Origin: Pseudomonadota bacterium | GTDB taxonomy: Bacteria > Desulfobacterota > Syntrophorhabdia > Syntrophorhabdales > Syntrophorhabdaceae | Assembly: GCA_026388315.1 (NCBI GenBank) | Contig: JAPLKA010000083.1 | Span: forward strand, 1-33,329 | Direction of reading: 5' to 3' | DNA: 33,329 bases | Shown: one piece after another, positions 18,589-27,816 of the stretch | Numbering within the stretch: the first letter of the stretch is position 1 | Layout: every line of letters begins with the position of its first letter | Notes under the pieces: generated by a model | Databases searched by the model: none | Told to the model about the DNA's origin: nothing | The model's input: only the letters and a program-made list of their open reading frames with translations | Program-made: the position numbers and the translations under genes

Positions 18589-20976
18589 TCAATTACTCTT
18601 ACTCTCATAACGGCCTTCAGCAGGTAATCGTGAATTTTTTGGGCATTTAGCCTCATCGCTGCCCCTCTTTGGCCCAAAAAACCCAATGCCTTTCTGATCG
18701 TTTGAATCAAGATACACATGGAGGAATTGTCCGGGGTGTATGGAAGGTATGTGGATCACCCTCACAACACTCTCACAGTTCTTCATCTCCGGAGCGAAAT
18801 CGAGAAACACACTCTCACTAGCTAAAAAAAAGTCCTCGTTGAAGATCGCCCCGGGACTCTCAGGAAAAAGGGGGACCATCACGATGTTTGCCTCCACCAA
18901 ATCCTGAAAGAAGTGGGTGCCATAGGAAACCTCAGGGGTGTACCCTTCTTTTGCAAAGGCAACTTCTGCCAATAACTTGGTCTTTCTGATGTCGGAATAG
19001 GTGACCTTCACCCCCAGGTTGATATCATTACTACCCCAGCGACCAGGTCCCATCAGGGCATATCGGTTATCGGAAAGCCGCTTGTTCAACAGATTGACGG
19101 CACGGGCAATCTCCATCTTTTCTTCAAAGGTACGCAGTCTATCATAGGCCTTCGGATCCACGTAGACCACATAATCCAAATCCTCCACGATGCCGTTGAC
19201 AAGGCCGGCGTTAGTCGTAAAGAGAATCTTATCCCGAGGAACATCCGTGGGAACGATCACGTGATCAGGTTCGGCCCGCATGGAAAGAGACCGGCACTGG
19301 AGGATGTAGAGCTTCTCATCGTCCCATGCAAACTCCATATCAACCGGGCGCCCGTAAGCCGCTTCCACCTTGGAGAGGATCTTTTTCGCGAGGTGTACGA
19401 AAGGGGTGTTTTTCAACAGATTCTCAAAGGTCAGACAAGGAATGCCCTTGCTCAAATCCTGGCCTTTAAAGTGGGGCGCAGCCAGGTTTCCATCCTGATT
19501 AATGGAGACGGCATAGTAGAGATCGGGATGATCTATTTCTCTCCTCAGCGTAAGAAAATCGACAGTTTCCAAGAAGCCGGTTTCCAGGTTCAGAACGTCC
19601 ACCTGCCTTTGGGAATATTTTTCGATCTGGGAAGCGCTGATTTCAGGCCGCAACAGGGGGTGGCTCAGGGGAATCATGCGAGGGTAATCGGAACCAACGC
19701 GGTCTACTGCACGGGTAGCCAACCCCAGGACAATCCGTGCCAACCCTTCCTCCTTCCTGATCTTGGGGCTCCAGGCATAGATATTACGCGAGAAAAGCAC
19801 CCCGGACACAAAGGGGAAGAAATATTTGCCGAACTGCCTGCCCACAACTTTCTGCACCACCATGGCCATGCGCTCGTCAAAGTCGAGCAATCCATGATCG
19901 AGGCGGTAGAGGATCGGGTCTGGCGCAAAGGTACTGGCAAAGACCCGCTTCATTCCATGGATGAACTGGTCCAGTCGGGTCTCCAGATCTCCCTGATTAG
20001 TGAGAAAGACGGAGAGATACTTGCCCGCGAAGGCAAGGCCAAAGCTGTCCTCCAGCATGCTTGAAGAACGGATAATGATCGGGTGTTCCCCAATCTCCGT
20101 GAGGATCTTGCGGAAATCTTCCACCACTTCGTCCGCAAATTCAGCGCTTTTGAATCGCTCTTCCACCCGCTGAGATTCTTCTTCTATAGCCTCCCGGTCT
20201 TTGTATTTGAATGTATGAAAAAGGTAGAGGTTGTTCCGATCAAGGAATTCGGAAAAAACACCCGAATTCAGGTACCATGTGTCGGGAGTCCGGATATACC
20301 TTTCCAGTTCCGGATCCCTTTCTTTCAGACTGGGCAAAAGGATTGCTCGCGCCAGGTTCATGCCCGCGGCCTTGCCGCCCAACCTACCTGGCCGCTTGCG
20401 ACTCCAAAGCGTCCGTTGCAGAATCTTGTCTATATCCCGATAGACAATATGGTTTTTCGCGAGCGTCACAAATGGGAGTTGAGAAGAAAAAAAACGGCTC
20501 AACAATGCGACTCTGATTCCGATAGCCTCCTCGGGGGACATGTAAACCTCCCCCTGGGGTATTTCGCAGGTTTCCCTTAATGCCCTGTAAATCTCCATGG
20601 AGGTTGCCTGATCACGGTTGGCTACCATAGAAAGTATCTGGGCTTTCTCCCTCTTTCGTGCGAGATTGATATAGTTCTCTATTTCCCACGGAGTAAGGAA
20701 ATTGGCCACGTACGCGTCCGTAAGGGCATCCACATATTCCTGGAGGTTTTCTTCGGTCCCTTCTTCCGTGTCGTCCGCTTTCAGGCCCTCAATTGCGAGG
20801 TCATGGAGTCTCTCCCTGGTAATGATTCCCCGTTGTTCAAGGGCCTCAATGAAAGCGTTGTTGATCAACCCGGAAATGTGAGGGAATTGTCCCTTTTTCC
20901 TGGTCAGGAGGTGAATCTTGAATATATTCCAGGGACCATTCATACCAGCGGCTTTCTCAAAGCACAGGATGGGCAA
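18589..20976 (-). CDS. PEP-synthase-like nucleotide-binding protein lacking catalytic domains
   Basis: A 795-residue protein with a PPDK/PEP-synthase N-terminal ATP-grasp domain in the middle. GRLGGKAAGMNLARAIL is the glycine-rich loop near residue 200, PIIIRSSSMLEDSFGLAFAGKYLS is near 300, and the domain closes with KLYILQCRSLS. About 200 residues of another helical segment precede it. After it comes a tail with GPGRWGSNDINLGVKVTYSDI and SYGTHFFQDLVEANI, seen in a distinct subfamily. The phosphohistidine swivel and the PEP-binding barrel of real PEP synthase are absent, so it cannot be a complete enzyme. The TTG at 20976 or the ATG at 20943 may be the start; neither has a strong ribosome-binding site. 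The gene is clearly G+C-richer than the mre and tsaD regions. Function unknown. Confidence 0.75.
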   Translation of the reverse strand: MPILCFEKAAGMNGPWNIFKIHLLTRKKGQFPHISGLINNAFIEALEQRGIITRERLHDLAIEGLKADDTEEGTEENLQEYVDALTDAYVANFLTPWEIENYINLARKREKAQILSMVANRDQATSMEIYRALRETCEIPQGEVYMSPEEAIGIRVALLSRFFSSQLPFVTLAKNHIVYRDIDKILQRTLWSRKRPGRLGGKAAGMNLARAILLPSLKERDPELERYIRTPDTWYLNSGVFSEFLDRNNLYLFHTFKYKDREAIEEESQRVEERFKSAEFADEVVEDFRKILTEIGEHPIIIRSSSMLEDSFGLAFAGKYLSVFLTNQGDLETRLDQFIHGMKRVFASTFAPDPILYRLDHGLLDFDERMAMVVQKVVGRQFGKYFFPFVSGVLFSRNIYAWSPKIRKEEGLARIVLGLATRAVDRVGSDYPRMIPLSHPLLRPEISASQIEKYSQRQVDVLNLETGFLETVDFLTLRREIDHPDLYYAVSINQDGNLAAPHFKGQDLSKGIPCLTFENLLKNTPFVHLAKKILSKVEAAYGRPVDMEFAWDDEKLYILQCRSLSMRAEPDHVIVPTDVPRDKILFTTNAGLVNGIVEDLDYVVYVDPKAYDRLRTFEEKMEIARAVNLLNKRLSDNRYALMGPGRWGSNDINLGVKVTYSDIRKTKLLAEVAFAKEGYTPEVSYGTHFFQDLVEANIVMVPLFPESPGAIFNEDFFLASESVFLDFAPEMKNCESVVRVIHIPSIHPGQFLHVYLDSNDQKGIGFFGPKRGSDEAKCPKNSRLPAEGRYESKSN

Positions 20977-21004
20977 GAACCTGTTTCTTTCCCCATGCTC
21001 TATT

Positions 21005-22252
21005 TTATACCCAGCCCCTAAGCTTGCATGCTTCTGCTACCCGTGCCACAGCCACATAGTAGGCTGCTTTTCTCATATTGACCTTCTCCTTTGTGTACAT
21101 CTCATAAACCGCGTGAAAGGCTTTGGTCATCTTTTCATCAAGTCTTTTCTGGACCTCATCAAGGGTCCAGTAAAAGTTAGAGGTATTCTGGACCTGTTCG
21201 AAATATGAGACCGTTACACCGCCCGCATTAGCCAGAAAATCCGGGAGTACAAAGACATTGTTCTGAAAGAGAATCTCGTCCGCTTCAGGAGTCGTCGGCC
21301 CATTTGCAAGCTCGCAGGAAATCTTGCAGCGGAGTTTCCCGGCATTCGAAACGGTAATACAATTCTCAAGCGCTGCAGGGAACAGCACCGTCACATCCAG
21401 TTCCAGAAGCTCTTCGTTGCTGATGGCATCTGCCCCCGGAAATCCCTGCAGGCTTCCCGTCTTAAGTTTGTAATCGACAACATTCACCGGGTCCAGTCCG
21501 TTTTTGTTATAAATGCCTCCCTTTGAGTCCGAAGCTGCTACAAGGTTGAGTCCCAGTATCGAGTTGCCCAGCAATGCTGCATACTGACCGGCGTTGCCGA
21601 AGCCCTGGACTGCCATCGGTTTCCCGTTAAGATCAATTCCCAGGATCTTCGCTGCCTCGCGGGTTATATAAATTCCGCCACGCGCCGTGGCATCGGTTCT
21701 TCCTTCGGATCCTCCGAGACTGAGGGGTTTTCCCGTAATGCATCCCGGATGGTGTTCTCCGGCTATCGTCTCGTATTCATCCATCATCCATGCCATGATC
21801 TGCGGATTCGTATAGACATCCGGCGCGGGAACATCTTTGGAGACCGATATGGTGCTTGCCACGGTGCGCATATAGCCCCGTGCGAGACGCTGTTTTTCAG
21901 TGTTAGACAGCTCCTTCGGATTACAGGTCACTCCACCCTTTCCGCCGCCGAGCGGGATGTCCACAACAGACGTCTTCCAGGTCATCCATGCTGCGAGGGC
22001 CCGGACCGTATCAATCGTTTCATCGGGATGCCACCTCAATCCACCTTTTGACGGCCCGCGAGCGAAGTTGTATTGAACCCGATAGCCGTGAAATATCCTG
22101 GTAGATCCGTCATCCATTTGAACAGGAAACGTGCAAACCAGTTCCCGCTGAGGCCACCTGAGCAGTTCATGGGTGGCCGAATCAAGACCCAACTTCTTCG
22201 CAGCGTCATCGAGCTGCTGCTGTGCAATCGTAAAAGGATTTAATTTTGGCAT
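21005..22252 (-). CDS. Glutamate dehydrogenase (Glu/Leu/Phe/Val family)
   Basis: A 415-residue hexameric-type amino acid dehydrogenase catalysing NAD(P)-linked oxidative deamination, most likely of glutamate. Substrate-binding SKGGLRWHP has K69, and the catalytic K105 is in PLGGGKGGV. The Rossmann motif [11 protein letters not shown] is at about residues 215-225, and [19 protein letters not shown] is the family C-terminal signature. An ATG at 22252 is chosen over the one at 22297 because GGGAGGTG lies just upstream of it. It sits between the saccharopine-dehydrogenase-like gene and the PEP-synthase-like gene on the same strand, 34 bases after the former. Confidence 0.9.
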   Translation of the reverse strand: MPKLNPFTIAQQQLDDAAKKLGLDSATHELLRWPQRELVCTFPVQMDDGSTRIFHGYRVQYNFARGPSKGGLRWHPDETIDTVRALAAWMTWKTSVVDIPLGGGKGGVTCNPKELSNTEKQRLARGYMRTVASTISVSKDVPAPDVYTNPQIMAWMMDEYETIAGEHHPGCITGKPLSLGGSEGRTDATARGGIYITREAAKILGIDLNGKPMAVQGFGNAGQYAALLGNSILGLNLVAASDSKGGIYNKNGLDPVNVVDYKLKTGSLQGFPGADAISNEELLELDVTVLFPAALENCITVSNAGKLRCKISCELANGPTTPEADEILFQNNVFVLPDFLANAGGVTVSYFEQVQNTSNFYWTLDEVQKRLDEKMTKAFHAVYEMYTKEKVNMRKAAYYVAVARVAEACKLRGWV

Positions 22253-22286
22253 AAACACCTCCCTCGGTTGGTAGGTCAGATTTAGA

Positions 22287-23432
22287 CTAAACCGCAAGCA
22301 TGGATCTTATTGCTTCCGTTTGATGGATCCTGGCGCCCCTTTGAAGTAATGCTGCAAGAAATTTTTCCGGATCGATGCAGCCTTCAGGGGCTACCACACC
22401 CTTTACAGTAACTTCACCGGCATCCATCATGAGAGCGGCGATTGAGGCGGGAAGTCCTGTTCCCGGCGCCATCCTGCCTACTATATCGGCTGTATATGTC
22501 ACTTGTTTTCCTTTTCTCTCCCCTTTTACGATCACTTTTAAACCGGAAGCAGCAGGTCCGTTATCTCTATCCTTGGGAATTGTCTCCCATTGTTTTAAAG
22601 TCAGATCATAGGGCACCACCTTTGTCCCCTTGACCTCTATCGGTTCCGTACTGAGAAAACCTGTTTCTTTTTGCTCTTTAATCAGCTCATCCACCCATGC
22701 CGGTATGAGTGCACCTTTGATAACTACCTTCTTTACCCCCTCGATGTAGCGGGGTATTGTGATTGGCTGAGGATGACCCACATAGCGGACAACACATGTG
22801 CCGAGAGGTTCAAGAAATTGAGCCGTCTCCTCACCGGTGCCACCCTCTACGTATTCCAGTTTGCCATCGAGATACTGGGGAATCCTGCCTGTAACCATAT
22901 GAAGGCTGTGATCCCAGGCTGCACCCGCAAGCTCGGCGATACTTACAACCCAGAACAGGTGTATCTCATCAACACGATCCAGTTGATTTGCATACCACTT
23001 GACTAATACATTGTTTGTTCCCGGATCCGATCCCATTCCTGTCAGCACAGTTATTCCTGCTTCTTTTGCAGCTTTATCAATGTCAGTAGAAGAAAAAAGG
23101 ATTGGAACAGCCTCATAGTCATCGCAAATATCTATATAGTTAACCTTTGCTTCAACGGCTGCCCTCGCTACAGCTACAGCCGTTTTATAGAATGGCCCTG
23201 CGCAGTTGATAACAACGTCAACATCCCTGATTGCGCTGACCATGCCGTTGTGATCGTTTACATCAATTCTGATGAGCGATACCTTTTCGCTGGCACGCAA
23301 TTTATCCTGTACTCTACCCGGGTCTGTATTTATGTCCCCTAAAATTACTTTCTTAATCCGCTCCTGTTTAATAAGGTCCCGGGCAACTCCCTGACCCATA
23401 CCCCCGGTTCCGCCTACAACTAATGCTCGCAT
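22287..23432 (-). CDS. Saccharopine dehydrogenase-like oxidoreductase
   Basis: A 381-residue protein with an N-terminal Rossmann motif ([16 protein letters not shown]), the [10 protein letters not shown] strand-loop and the [10 protein letters not shown] segment that characterise the saccharopine dehydrogenase/LYS9 family. The middle [17 protein letters not shown] is also typical. Family members reduce or oxidise imino links between amino acids and keto acids, or carboxynorspermidine. The substrate cannot be assigned. AAGGAGGT is seven bases before the ATG. It is in the middle of the hcr-to-aminotransferase gene run, directly before glutamate dehydrogenase, which fits a role in amino-acid redox metabolism. 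Confidence 0.78.
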   Translation of the reverse strand: MRALVVGGTGGMGQGVARDLIKQERIKKVILGDINTDPGRVQDKLRASEKVSLIRIDVNDHNGMVSAIRDVDVVINCAGPFYKTAVAVARAAVEAKVNYIDICDDYEAVPILFSSTDIDKAAKEAGITVLTGMGSDPGTNNVLVKWYANQLDRVDEIHLFWVVSIAELAGAAWDHSLHMVTGRIPQYLDGKLEYVEGGTGEETAQFLEPLGTCVVRYVGHPQPITIPRYIEGVKKVVIKGALIPAWVDELIKEQKETGFLSTEPIEVKGTKVVPYDLTLKQWETIPKDRDNGPAASGLKVIVKGERKGKQVTYTADIVGRMAPGTGLPASIAALMMDAGEVTVKGVVAPEGCIDPEKFLAALLQRGARIHQTEAIRSMLAV

Positions 23433-23474
23433 TCCAACTACCTCCTTAGATTATAATTTTCTCATATGGGCACA

Positions 23475-23897
23475 TTATTTCTTGTTAATATCGAAATCCC
23501 CTTCCAGAAGCTCGGTAAGCACCCCGTGGAGCTTATTGGGGTGATGTACGAAGGCATATCTTGTCCCGAAGAGCTCTCTTGGTTTGCTATCAATAAGTTT
23601 GATGTTTTTTTCTTTAAGCTCCAACATTGCCTTTGAAAGGTCATCTACTTTGTACGATATAAGGAAGGCGCCTTCTCCTCTGTTATCAATAAATTTAGCG
23701 ACTTCTCCATCCGGTGCAGTTGATTCCATAAATTCTACAGCCACTTCACCTATACAATACCGTGCTACTTTGATTTTTTCTGATTCCGCAGTATATTCAC
23801 ATGTTGGCATTAACCCGAAATCTTCTCTGTATATCCTTTTCGTTTGTTCAAGGTCTTTTACCGCAAAACAGATATGGTCAATCTTCTCTATCTTCAT
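23475..23897 (-). CDS. VOC protein resembling methylmalonyl-CoA epimerase
   Basis: A 140-residue single-chain VOC protein whose whole length aligns by eye with methylmalonyl-CoA epimerase, which interconverts the 2R and 2S thioesters. The first metal His (H8 in IDHICFAV), the Glu of VEFME (E55) and the catalytic-side Glu of HGVLTELLE (E129) are in place. The usual GLHHIAFEVDD motif is replaced by GAFLISYKVDD, so the metal-binding His is Leu79. It is thus probably not a normal epimerase. AGGTGAAGGA precedes the ATG. It lies between hcrA and the saccharopine-dehydrogenase-like gene and likely acts on a product of the same pathway. Confidence 0.75.
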   Translation of the reverse strand: MKIEKIDHICFAVKDLEQTKRIYREDFGLMPTCEYTAESEKIKVARYCIGEVAVEFMESTAPDGEVAKFIDNRGEGAFLISYKVDDLSKAMLELKEKNIKLIDSKPRELFGTRYAFVHHPNKLHGVLTELLEGDFDINKK

Positions 23898-23952
23898 TCC
23901 TTCACCTCTTATCTTTTAAACCAGTATCTCGTGAAACGTATCTCGTCTTATA

Positions 23953-23973
23953 ACTATTCACTATTCACTATTC
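23953..23973. repeat. Three tandem ACTATTC units at the hcrA 3' end
   Basis: ACTATTC is repeated three times without interruption at 23953-23973, and the third unit overlaps the hcrA stop codon. The same family recurs as GTGAATAGT/ACTATTCAC at 29383-29443. Confidence 0.6.
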
Positions 23974-26265
23974 ACTGCCTTCATCACCTTTCACCTTTTG
24001 CTTTTTCTCTATCGCATTTAATATCTTATCCGGTGTAAGCGGAAATTCTTTAATATCGACACCAATGGCATTACAGATGGCGCCACAATAAGCCTGGGCT
24101 GCTGACATTGCAATGGACATTCCTGCCTCTTTAGCCCCGTATGGCCCGTTCGGATCAATGGTTTCAACAATAATATTATTGATTCTGGGCATATCGATAG
24201 CCAATGGCACCATGTAGTCAAGCTGGTCAGGGTTTAATACCCTTCCGTTATACCAGAGAATATATTCGCTCAGCATACCACCCTGTCCACCCATAGCAAT
24301 ACCACCCTCGAATTGACCTTCGATTACCTTCGGGTTAAGCGCATATCCTACATCCTGAGCAGCGGTAACTTCGAGGACATCAACCTTTCCTGTCTCAGGA
24401 TCAACTTTCACTTCAGTGATTACCGTACCAAAAGAAAAGGTCTCAGAGAGCTGACCGGAGGGATTTTCCACCCATTCACGCTTGCTATCCACCTTGGGCC
24501 AGTAAGATCCTTCACCGCTGATTGACTCGCTCCGGCTTAATGCTATCCTGATTACCTTCGATAGGGATATGGATTTATCCGGACTTTTTTCAATATAAAT
24601 TTTCCTATCCTTAACGGTGAGTTCATCAGGGCTTGCCTTGAGGGCTTCTGAGGCTATTTTTAAAAGTTTATTTTTTGCGTCCTGGGCAGCAAGCCTCACA
24701 GCATTGCCTCCGATAAAGGTCTCACACATTGAGTATGATCCGGGATCGCTTGGCGTGACCTCTGTATCAGCATTGACAAGCTGAACGTCACACACGCCTA
24801 ATCCTAACTCTTCAGCGGCAATTTGAACGATCATATTGTCGTTACCCTGGCCATTGTCGACAATACCTGTTATGACTGTAATTCCGCCTTCTTCGTTGAA
24901 TTTAATAAAGGCCTGTGAACCTCCCCTGATCCCCATGGGAAAACCGGTTTGCACTGAGTTGCAACCGATGCCTATTCCATGATATGGGGGAAGTTTACCC
25001 CATTTTTCATTCCAGCTCGCTTTCTCGCCGGCCTTAAGAATCGTTTCCGTCATACCACAGCTCGCAACATATGATTTGGTCGGTGTAAACTCACCGACCT
25101 TTCTTGCATTTCTGAGACGCATTTCAAGGGGATTAATCCCCAGTTCCTGACCTATCATATCAAGCTGCAGATCAACACCACAGGCAAATGCCCTTCCATG
25201 TGTTCTGAACATTCCCCGGATAGGTTTGTTTGTAAAGACCCTGTAACCATTATACCGTATATTATCCATCTGATAGGCCTGTTCCATACACAGAAATGGA
25301 ACGCTTACCGCTATAGGGCCGGTACTACTGTATGCACCACCATCCATGTGACACGTTATATCACGTGAGATTACCCTACCCTCTTTATTTACCCCTGTTT
25401 TTATTGTGGCAATCATGGAATGTGCCTGCCGTGTGGCAATGGAATTTTCCTCCCTTGTATAGACAAGTTTGACAGGTCGCTGGGATTTTCTGGCAAGGAA
25501 GGCACAGATCACATCTGCAGGAGAAATCTCGGAACGTCCGCCAAATGCACCACCTATAGCAATCTTCCTCACCCTTACTTTATTTAGGGGTATTTTAAGT
25601 ACGTTCGATAAGGGTTTTGCCTTCAAGTGAGGACCGGCATTGGGCATCCAGATTTCAAGGCTGCCGGTATGATCGTATTGTGCAACCACAGCATAAGGCT
25701 CTCCCTGAAAATATGAGTCCTCCGGCGCTGTGAATGTATCTTCCCTGACATAATAAGACTCCCCAAATCCCTTTGCCACATCACCAACGTCAATGTTTAC
25801 ATGGATATTAATGTTCCCCGGATGATCCTGATGAATCAGTGGTGCACCGGATTCAAGTGCTGATTTCATATCGAATACTGCCGGAAGTTCTTCATATTCT
25901 ACTTTAATGAGTTTCAGTGCCTGAATTGCCGTGTCTTCATCAACTGCCGCGACAGCCGCAACTTCTTCTCCCACATAACGAACCTTATCCGTCGGCAGGA
26001 ACTGCTGGTCCTGTGTATAGCGGAACACACCCCATTTGTCAGCACATGTGTCTTTCGCCGTTATAACAGCCTTAACACCTGGAAGTTTTTCAGCTTTTGA
26101 TATGTCAATCTCAAGGATTTTTGCGTGGGCATAAGGGGATCTCAGGACTTTCCCGATAAGCATACGGGGGAGCATGAGGTCAGAGCTGAATTGGGCCTGT
26201 CCTGTTGCCTTTAAAGGCGTATCTATTCTTTTCATGCTTTTTCCGATAAGCGAAAAATCACCCAT
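23968..26265 (-). CDS. hcrA: 4-hydroxybenzoyl-CoA reductase-like molybdopterin subunit
   Basis: A 765-residue large subunit of the xanthine-oxidase family, which binds the molybdopterin cofactor and the substrate. The N-terminal a/b hammerhead region is followed by MoCo motifs GGAFGGRSE, RTHGRA, GQGNDNMIVQIAAEELG and the C-terminal GPYGAKEAGM with the catalytic Glu at about residue 713. Length fits the HcrA subunit (about 770). GGGAGGG lies seven bases before the ATG, three bases after hcrC. Alone it could be any hydroxylase of the family; the neighbouring FAD subunit makes 4-hydroxybenzoyl-CoA reductase or a close relative the best call. In that enzyme the para hydroxyl of 4-hydroxybenzoyl-CoA is removed reductively with ferredoxin electrons. 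Confidence 0.82.
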   Translation of the reverse strand: MGDFSLIGKSMKRIDTPLKATGQAQFSSDLMLPRMLIGKVLRSPYAHAKILEIDISKAEKLPGVKAVITAKDTCADKWGVFRYTQDQQFLPTDKVRYVGEEVAAVAAVDEDTAIQALKLIKVEYEELPAVFDMKSALESGAPLIHQDHPGNINIHVNIDVGDVAKGFGESYYVREDTFTAPEDSYFQGEPYAVVAQYDHTGSLEIWMPNAGPHLKAKPLSNVLKIPLNKVRVRKIAIGGAFGGRSEISPADVICAFLARKSQRPVKLVYTREENSIATRQAHSMIATIKTGVNKEGRVISRDITCHMDGGAYSSTGPIAVSVPFLCMEQAYQMDNIRYNGYRVFTNKPIRGMFRTHGRAFACGVDLQLDMIGQELGINPLEMRLRNARKVGEFTPTKSYVASCGMTETILKAGEKASWNEKWGKLPPYHGIGIGCNSVQTGFPMGIRGGSQAFIKFNEEGGITVITGIVDNGQGNDNMIVQIAAEELGLGVCDVQLVNADTEVTPSDPGSYSMCETFIGGNAVRLAAQDAKNKLLKIASEALKASPDELTVKDRKIYIEKSPDKSISLSKVIRIALSRSESISGEGSYWPKVDSKREWVENPSGQLSETFSFGTVITEVKVDPETGKVDVLEVTAAQDVGYALNPKVIEGQFEGGIAMGGQGGMLSEYILWYNGRVLNPDQLDYMVPLAIDMPRINNIIVETIDPNGPYGAKEAGMSIAMSAAQAYCGAICNAIGVDIKEFPLTPDKILNAIEKKQKVKGDEGSE

Positions 26266-26267
26266 AT

Positions 26268-26741
26268 CTATTCCCTCCCCCTATTTGATAATGCTTGTAT
26301 TGCTTCAACTATCTTTGCGTATCCGGTGCAACGGCAGACATTCCCGGAAATGGCAAACCTGATCTCTTCTTCTGTGGGTGCAGGATTGTGATTGAGGAGT
26401 GAACGGGCCGTTAGTATCATCCCGGGACTGCAGAATCCACATTGTATTGCATGATGTTCGATGAATGATTCCTGGACAGGGTCGAGTTTTTCACCTTTTG
26501 CTAATCCTTCAATTGTGGTTATTTCACAATCTTTTGCCTCTGTGACAAGCAGAAGGCATGATCTCACAGGAAGACCATCAAGCAATACAGTGCACGCCCC
26601 GCATGCTCCTTCACCGCAGCTTTCCTTTGTTCCGGTCAATAACAAGTCATCTCTTAAAATCTCTAAAAGGGTGCGGTTCGGGTAAGTGATAATTTCGTAT
26701 TTTTCATCATTGATTTTTAGTGTTAACGTGATTTTTTTCAT
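26268..26741 (-). CDS. hcrC: 4-hydroxybenzoyl-CoA reductase-like [2Fe-2S] subunit
   Basis: A 157-residue small subunit carrying two [2Fe-2S] clusters. The plant-type ferredoxin cysteines are C42, C47, C50 and C62 (CGEGACGAC), and the second cluster uses C101, C104, C136 and C138 (CGFC and CRC). It passes electrons between the FAD subunit and the molybdenum centre. Length matches HcrC (about 160). It sits between hcrB and hcrA with two-base gaps, so the three are one transcription unit. GGTAATT and a weak AGG precede the ATG. All eight cluster cysteines are present. Confidence 0.88.
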   Translation of the reverse strand: MKKITLTLKINDEKYEIITYPNRTLLEILRDDLLLTGTKESCGEGACGACTVLLDGLPVRSCLLLVTEAKDCEITTIEGLAKGEKLDPVQESFIEHHAIQCGFCSPGMILTARSLLNHNPAPTEEEIRFAISGNVCRCTGYAKIVEAIQALSNRGRE

Positions 26742-26743
26742 AA

Positions 26744-27742
26744 TTACCTGTCCTTTCTTAAATCTTTCAGTGCCTTCTGAATTGCCCTTTTTGTATATAT
26801 TACTGCCATTTTTCGACGGTATGAAGCAGGCACGGGCAGATTATCAGCAACTTCAACAAATTGAAGAACCGCCCCTGATGCCGCTTCAATGTCTTTATTC
26901 GATGGTTTTTTTCCTTTAAGTACTTTGGATGCCTTATCAATGATCTTTGGAGATGACCCCGCAGCACCAAGGACAATGCGCGCATCAATTACTTCTCCAT
27001 TCATATTTCCAGACACAAACACTGCAGAAGACATTAACGGATATTCAAGGCTCTTCCTGATTCTCAGTTTTTCATAAGCAGAAGAGTATTGTCCTTTTGG
27101 GATGGGGATTATAATATCCGTGAGCAGTTCGTTCTCCCCAATTGAGTGCGGGTTCTCACCTTTTCCCGTGAACAGATCGGAAATTAAAATAGTGCGTGAC
27201 GAGTCACTTTTTTCCAGCTTTGCCTTCGCATTAAAAGAGATTAATGCAGGAGCCATATCACTCTGGTAAACGCTAAAACACCGATTCCCCCCTTTTACCG
27301 CCCGGCACATAACGCCACCGGCCTTATAGCAGGGCTTAAGACCATTTCTGAAAAGTTCTGACTGGTTATAATACATACAGCGGCTGTTCTGGAAAATATT
27401 CCCCCCGATGGTGGCCCTGTTCTGGATCGGAGGAGCAGCAACTAAGTTTGCAGCTTGAGAAATTCCCTTAAAGAGGTCATTTATCAATGAGGATTCAATT
27501 ATCTCTCGCAAGGTAGTATTACTTCTGATTATAATCTGGCCCTTACTTTCCTTGATGCCCTGAAGATTTTTTATTTTTCTCAGGCTCAAAATATATGGAG
27601 GCACAGAAAGGCCGAGTTTCATTAAACCCACAATTTCAGTGCCCCCTGCAACAATTTTAACCTTTCCCTTGTGTTTTTCAAGCATGGATAAGGCGTTTTT
27701 TAATGTGGCCGGTTCCAGAACTTCAAAAGGCGGCAATCTCAT
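26744..27742 (-). CDS. hcrB: 4-hydroxybenzoyl-CoA reductase-like FAD subunit with extra [4Fe-4S] loop
   Basis: A 332-residue FAD-binding medium subunit. The FAD motifs VAGGTEIV (31-38) and TIGGN (111-115) are clear. Directly after the second one comes an insertion with cysteines at 122, 138, 146 and 155, spaced C-X15-C-X7-C-X8-C. This matches the loop that holds an additional [4Fe-4S] cluster in the beta subunit of Thauera 4-hydroxybenzoyl-CoA reductase and is absent from ordinary xanthine dehydrogenases. That cluster accepts low-potential electrons and lets the enzyme run in the reductive direction. AGAGGAG precedes the ATG. It is the first gene of the operon, divergent from the Fis-like gene, with a promoter and operator-like palindrome upstream. 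Confidence 0.88.
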   Translation of the reverse strand: MRLPPFEVLEPATLKNALSMLEKHKGKVKIVAGGTEIVGLMKLGLSVPPYILSLRKIKNLQGIKESKGQIIIRSNTTLREIIESSLINDLFKGISQAANLVAAPPIQNRATIGGNIFQNSRCMYYNQSELFRNGLKPCYKAGGVMCRAVKGGNRCFSVYQSDMAPALISFNAKAKLEKSDSSRTILISDLFTGKGENPHSIGENELLTDIIIPIPKGQYSSAYEKLRIRKSLEYPLMSSAVFVSGNMNGEVIDARIVLGAAGSSPKIIDKASKVLKGKKPSNKDIEAASGAVLQFVEVADNLPVPASYRRKMAVIYTKRAIQKALKDLRKDR

Positions 27743-27786
27743 AAATACTCCTCTTGTTACAATTTTGAGTTGTTAAGCATTAAGGC

Positions 27787-27816
27787 TTGACAACAATATA
27801 AAGACCATTCTAATAT
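27787..27816 (+). promoter_or_regulatory. Candidate promoter toward the Fis-like gene
   Basis: A perfect TTGACA (27787-27792) and TAATAT (27811-27816) are separated by 18 bases. It lies upstream of a tandem 12-mer and the operator-like palindrome, and reads toward 27929. Confidence 0.45.

Noticed and set aside
19261-20064. A 267-codon open frame on the + strand
   Set aside because: It lies antisense inside the PEP-synthase-like gene, whose own protein has clear conserved motifs. High G+C makes long antisense frames likely, and the + strand product shows no family features.
23953-23973. Tandem units as a possible CRISPR array
   Set aside because: The seven-base units are contiguous, with no spacers and no cas genes; they are simple tandem repeats.
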